Shown here piece by piece: positions 62,050-64,000 of a stretch of 64,000 nucleotides of DNA. The first letter of the stretch is position 1; every line of letters starts with the position of its first letter. The notes below the pieces were generated by a model, which was given only the letters and a program-made list of their open reading frames with translations, did not search any database and was not told where the DNA came from. The stretch is from JAUIET01 sp039111475 (lineage in GTDB: Bacteria; Pseudomonadota; Gammaproteobacteria; Pseudomonadales; JAUIET01). The DNA lies in NCBI GenBank assembly GCA_039111475.1, contig JBCCIP010000024.1:24430-88429 (forward strand). Direction: 5' to 3'. Made by a program: the position numbers and the translations under genes.

Positions 62050-62785
62050 TAAGCAAGATGAATTTTTTGTTGGCTATTTTCCCATGCCAGAACGCTTGGG
62101 ACAGTTTTATAAAGTGTTGGTCGCACTGCTGCTGTGTATTGGTGCAGGTTTCGCGTTTTGGGTGTCTTCCTCTCAGCAGAGCGCAGGTAAAGGGCAATGG
62201 AACGTTGCTGATACTTCAAGCTTCAGTGGTTTCTTAAGCATTGATCCATATCCGGTTTTACACACCTCAGGCCAAAACCCACGCTCAATCATGCTTCTAA
62301 CTCAGGGTAAACACTCTGCGGCTGCGTTTACGGAAGCACTGGATGGAAAGCACGTAAAAGTGACCGGGTTTTCAATTGAACGCGGTGGCTGGATGTCTAT
62401 GGAGTTACGCAACTCTGATGACATTACGGAAACATCAGCACCGGAGGGTGCTTCATTGCCAGCCGTTGAACCACTGGAGACCGTGACCTTGAGTGGCGAA
62501 GTGGTCGATTCAAAATGTTTTATCGGCGTCATGAAACCAGGCGCTGGCAAAGTGCATCGCGCGTGCGCCGCATTATGCGTTGCCGGGGGCATTCCTCCAA
62601 TGTTGGTGGTTAAGCAAACGGATGGAAACAGTTATGGCTACCTGTTAGTGGACCATCAAGGAAATTCAGCGGCTGAAGAAGTGGCGGAGACCATCGCAAT
62701 GCCAGTACAAATTACTGGCCGATTGGAACGCCGAGGTGACCTCACCTACCTACGCCTGTCAGACAACGGCCTGCAACGCCTCTAA
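62042..62785 (+). CDS. Membrane-anchored protein with C-terminal Cys/His motif
   Basis: 247 residues. One transmembrane helix near 24-41 (VLVALLLCIGAGFAFWVSSS), then two OB-like beta domains. The second carries VVDSKCFIGVMKPGAGK and VHRACAALCVAGGIPPML: Cys, then His-Arg-x-Cys-x3-Cys spaced 15-20 residues later. That pattern could bind metal, haem or form a disulphide. I do not recognise a named family; I recall similar motifs in uncharacterised proteins next to redox operons but cannot confirm. It lies between the membrane Rieske gene and the Rieske-ThDP gene, so it is part of the same complex or pathway. Confidence 0.7.
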   Translation: MSDKQDEFFVGYFPMPERLGQFYKVLVALLLCIGAGFAFWVSSSQQSAGKGQWNVADTSSFSGFLSIDPYPVLHTSGQNPRSIMLLTQGKHSAAAFTEALDGKHVKVTGFSIERGGWMSMELRNSDDITETSAPEGASLPAVEPLETVTLSGEVVDSKCFIGVMKPGAGKVHRACAALCVAGGIPPMLVVKQTDGNSYGYLLVDHQGNSAAEEVAETIAMPVQITGRLERRGDLTYLRLSDNGLQRL

Positions 62786-62799
62786 CAGAGATAATACCC

Positions 62800-64000
62800 A
62801 TGACAGAAATAGCAATCACTGAATGGCACAAGGTGGCAGAGTCAGGTGAATTGGACGACAACAGGGTTAAGTCGGTTACGGCGGGTGTGCGGTCGGTTTG
62901 CCTGGTGCGCTTTGATGGCCAGTATGCGGCGATGGACAACCACTGCCCGCATCAAGGTGGACCACTGGGTGAAGGTGCCATTGAAAAAGGCATTGATGAC
63001 AAATGCTGGATACGTTGCCCGTGGCATGGTTGGGACTTTCATCCGCTAACGGGAGAACCACCTGGTGGTCATGAAGACAGTGGGCAAGAGCTGTTTGAAG
63101 TAGAAGAGAGAGAAGACGGCATTTACGTAGGGATTACAAAGCCCGCCGAAGATGCTCGCACAGCGTCTGACGTGATGGCGCAAACAATGACTAACTGGGG
63201 CATCACCACTGTATTCGGCATTGTAGGGCATTCCAACCTGGGCTTATCGGAAGCGCTTCGTAAGCAAGAAGAGGCTGGAAGATTGGCGTACTTCGGTGTA
63301 CGGCATGAAGGTGCCGCTGCGTTTGCCGCCAGTGGCTACGCAAAGTTAACTGGCAAACCCGCAGCGTGTTTGGCCATAGCCGGTCCGGGTGCAACCAACC
63401 TTCTCACTGGTTTATGGGATGCAAAAGTTGATCGGGCACCTGTATTGGCATTAACCGGCCAGGTAGACACTCAGGTTCTTGGCCCGGGAGCGTTCCAGGA
63501 AATAGATCTTGTCAGCGCGTTTGATGCGGTGAGCCAGTTCAGTCAAACCGTTCTGCATTCTTCAAAACACGCGGAACTAATGAACCTGGCGGTAAAGAAC
63601 GCCGTTGTAAACCGCGACGTGTCAAACTTGATCTTTCCGGATGAAGTTCAGGTACTGGAAGTGCCTGAAGATTCGCCAGCCGGCGAACCCGACGGGCGTC
63701 TTGCAAGCGCTGCAATTACACCTGATCCTGCTGACGTTGCGAACGCAATCACCATGATCAAAGATGCAAAGCGCCCACTGATAATCGTTGGCTATGGCTC
63801 AGTGCATTCCATGGACGCTATTGTTGAATTGGCTGACGCCCTTGATTGTCCGGTTGTTACAACGTTCAAGGCCAAGGGCCAGATTGCAGACTCTCATCCT
63901 CTGGCGGCCGGCGTACTCGGTCGCTCAGGCACGCCGATTGCAAGCTGGTTTATGAACGAGTGCGACCTGCAACTTGTGTTTGGTGCATCGTTCTCCAACC
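62800..64000 (+). CDS. Rieske [2Fe-2S]-thiamine-diphosphate enzyme fusion (C-terminal part beyond window)
   Basis: 400 codons visible from the ATG at 62800, frame still open at the edge. The N-terminal Rieske domain has HCPHQGGPLGEG (Cys49, His51) and RCPWHGWDF (Cys73, His76). From about 120 a ThDP enzyme begins: TNWGITTVFGIVGHSNLGLS, FGVRHEGAAAFAASGYAKLT with the catalytic Glu at 170, and IAGPGATNLLTGLWDAKVDR. The middle FAD/ADP-type domain (KRPLIIVGYGSVHSMDAIVE) follows. It resembles pyruvate oxidase, acetolactate synthase and related enzymes. A Rieske cluster on a ThDP enzyme is very unusual and suggests electrons from the carbanion intermediate go to the cluster. Substrate unknown; the GDG-type ThDP motif lies outside. 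Confidence 0.88.
   Translation, partial: MTEIAITEWHKVAESGELDDNRVKSVTAGVRSVCLVRFDGQYAAMDNHCPHQGGPLGEGAIEKGIDDKCWIRCPWHGWDFHPLTGEPPGGHEDSGQELFEVEEREDGIYVGITKPAEDARTASDVMAQTMTNWGITTVFGIVGHSNLGLSEALRKQEEAGRLAYFGVRHEGAAAFAASGYAKLTGKPAACLAIAGPGATNLLTGLWDAKVDRAPVLALTGQVDTQVLGPGAFQEIDLVSAFDAVSQFSQTVLHSSKHAELMNLAVKNAVVNRDVSNLIFPDEVQVLEVPEDSPAGEPDGRLASAAITPDPADVANAITMIKDAKRPLIIVGYGSVHSMDAIVELADALDCPVVTTFKAKGQIADSHPLAAGVLGRSGTPIASWFMNECDLQLVFGASFSN

Noticed and set aside
46401..64000. Anti-phage defence island
   Set aside because: No restriction, CRISPR, toxin-antitoxin, nuclease or phage gene was recognised; the genes are metabolic or regulatory.
1..64000. tRNA or rRNA genes
   Set aside because: No cloverleaf-like or rRNA sequence was recognised by eye; a tRNA scan would settle it.

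Overview
The window comes from a Gram-negative gammaproteobacterium, probably a marine heterotroph. Evidence: the gammaproteobacterial gene order rlmN-pilW-rodZ-ispG-hisS-yfgM-bamB-der, a complete psp locus with divergent pspF, secD-secF, a single-chain purL of 1295 residues, mltF, suhB-trmJ-iscS, and a FabY-type ketoacyl synthase as in Pseudomonas. Base composition looks close to 50 % GC. I cannot place it below class. No rRNA, tRNA, CRISPR array, transposase or phage gene was recognised.

Layout. 1-2.0 kb: a DprE1-like FAD oxidase (cut by the window edge) overlapping a HAD-UbiA fusion, a likely polyprenyl-phospho-arabinose module. 2.1-5.8 kb: phage-shock locus pspA-pspB-pspC-small membrane protein-SGNH hydrolase, with divergent pspF and a recognisable sigma-54 promoter. 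5.8-9.7 kb: SRPBCC protein, fabY, a GlxA-type AraC regulator and a tiny PEP-CTERM-like protein. 9.9-15 kb: malonyl-CoA decarboxylase, two crotonases and an acyl-CoA synthetase, with two nested inverted-repeat elements between the last two. 15-16.7 kb: PP2C phosphatase, STAS protein and truncated haemoglobin. 16.7-29 kb: conserved housekeeping genes. 29-33 kb: three-gene operon with two Tat-exported enzymes (PLP fold and aldonolactone-oxidase fold) plus an MDR reductase. 33-44.6 kb: bactofilin, CNNM protein, secDF, purL, mltF, tadA, with several intergenic hairpins.

44.7-64 kb is more accessory: a repeat-rich lipoprotein with an esterase-like domain, an Ntn-hydrolase acylase lipoprotein, two GST-like paralogues with a TetR regulator and a nitronate-monooxygenase-like protein (all three enzyme genes share an upstream TGACA-N7-TGYCA palindrome), an HD-GYP/EAL pair with degenerate partner domains, and a methylamine-type oxidase divergent from a YHS protein.

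The most unusual part is 58.9-64 kb. One tightly packed operon carries three separate Rieske [2Fe-2S] domains fused to three different modules: an FMN glutamate-synthase-like domain, a ferric-reductase-like membrane domain, and a thiamine-diphosphate enzyme running off the window. With them are two tiny membrane proteins and a membrane-anchored protein with a Cys/His motif. I know of no described pathway with this make-up; a redox-coupled route for carbon or nitrogen from methylated amines is only a hypothesis. The second notable structure is the family of nested palindromes: conserved core and hairpin loop inside long arms that differ completely between copies.
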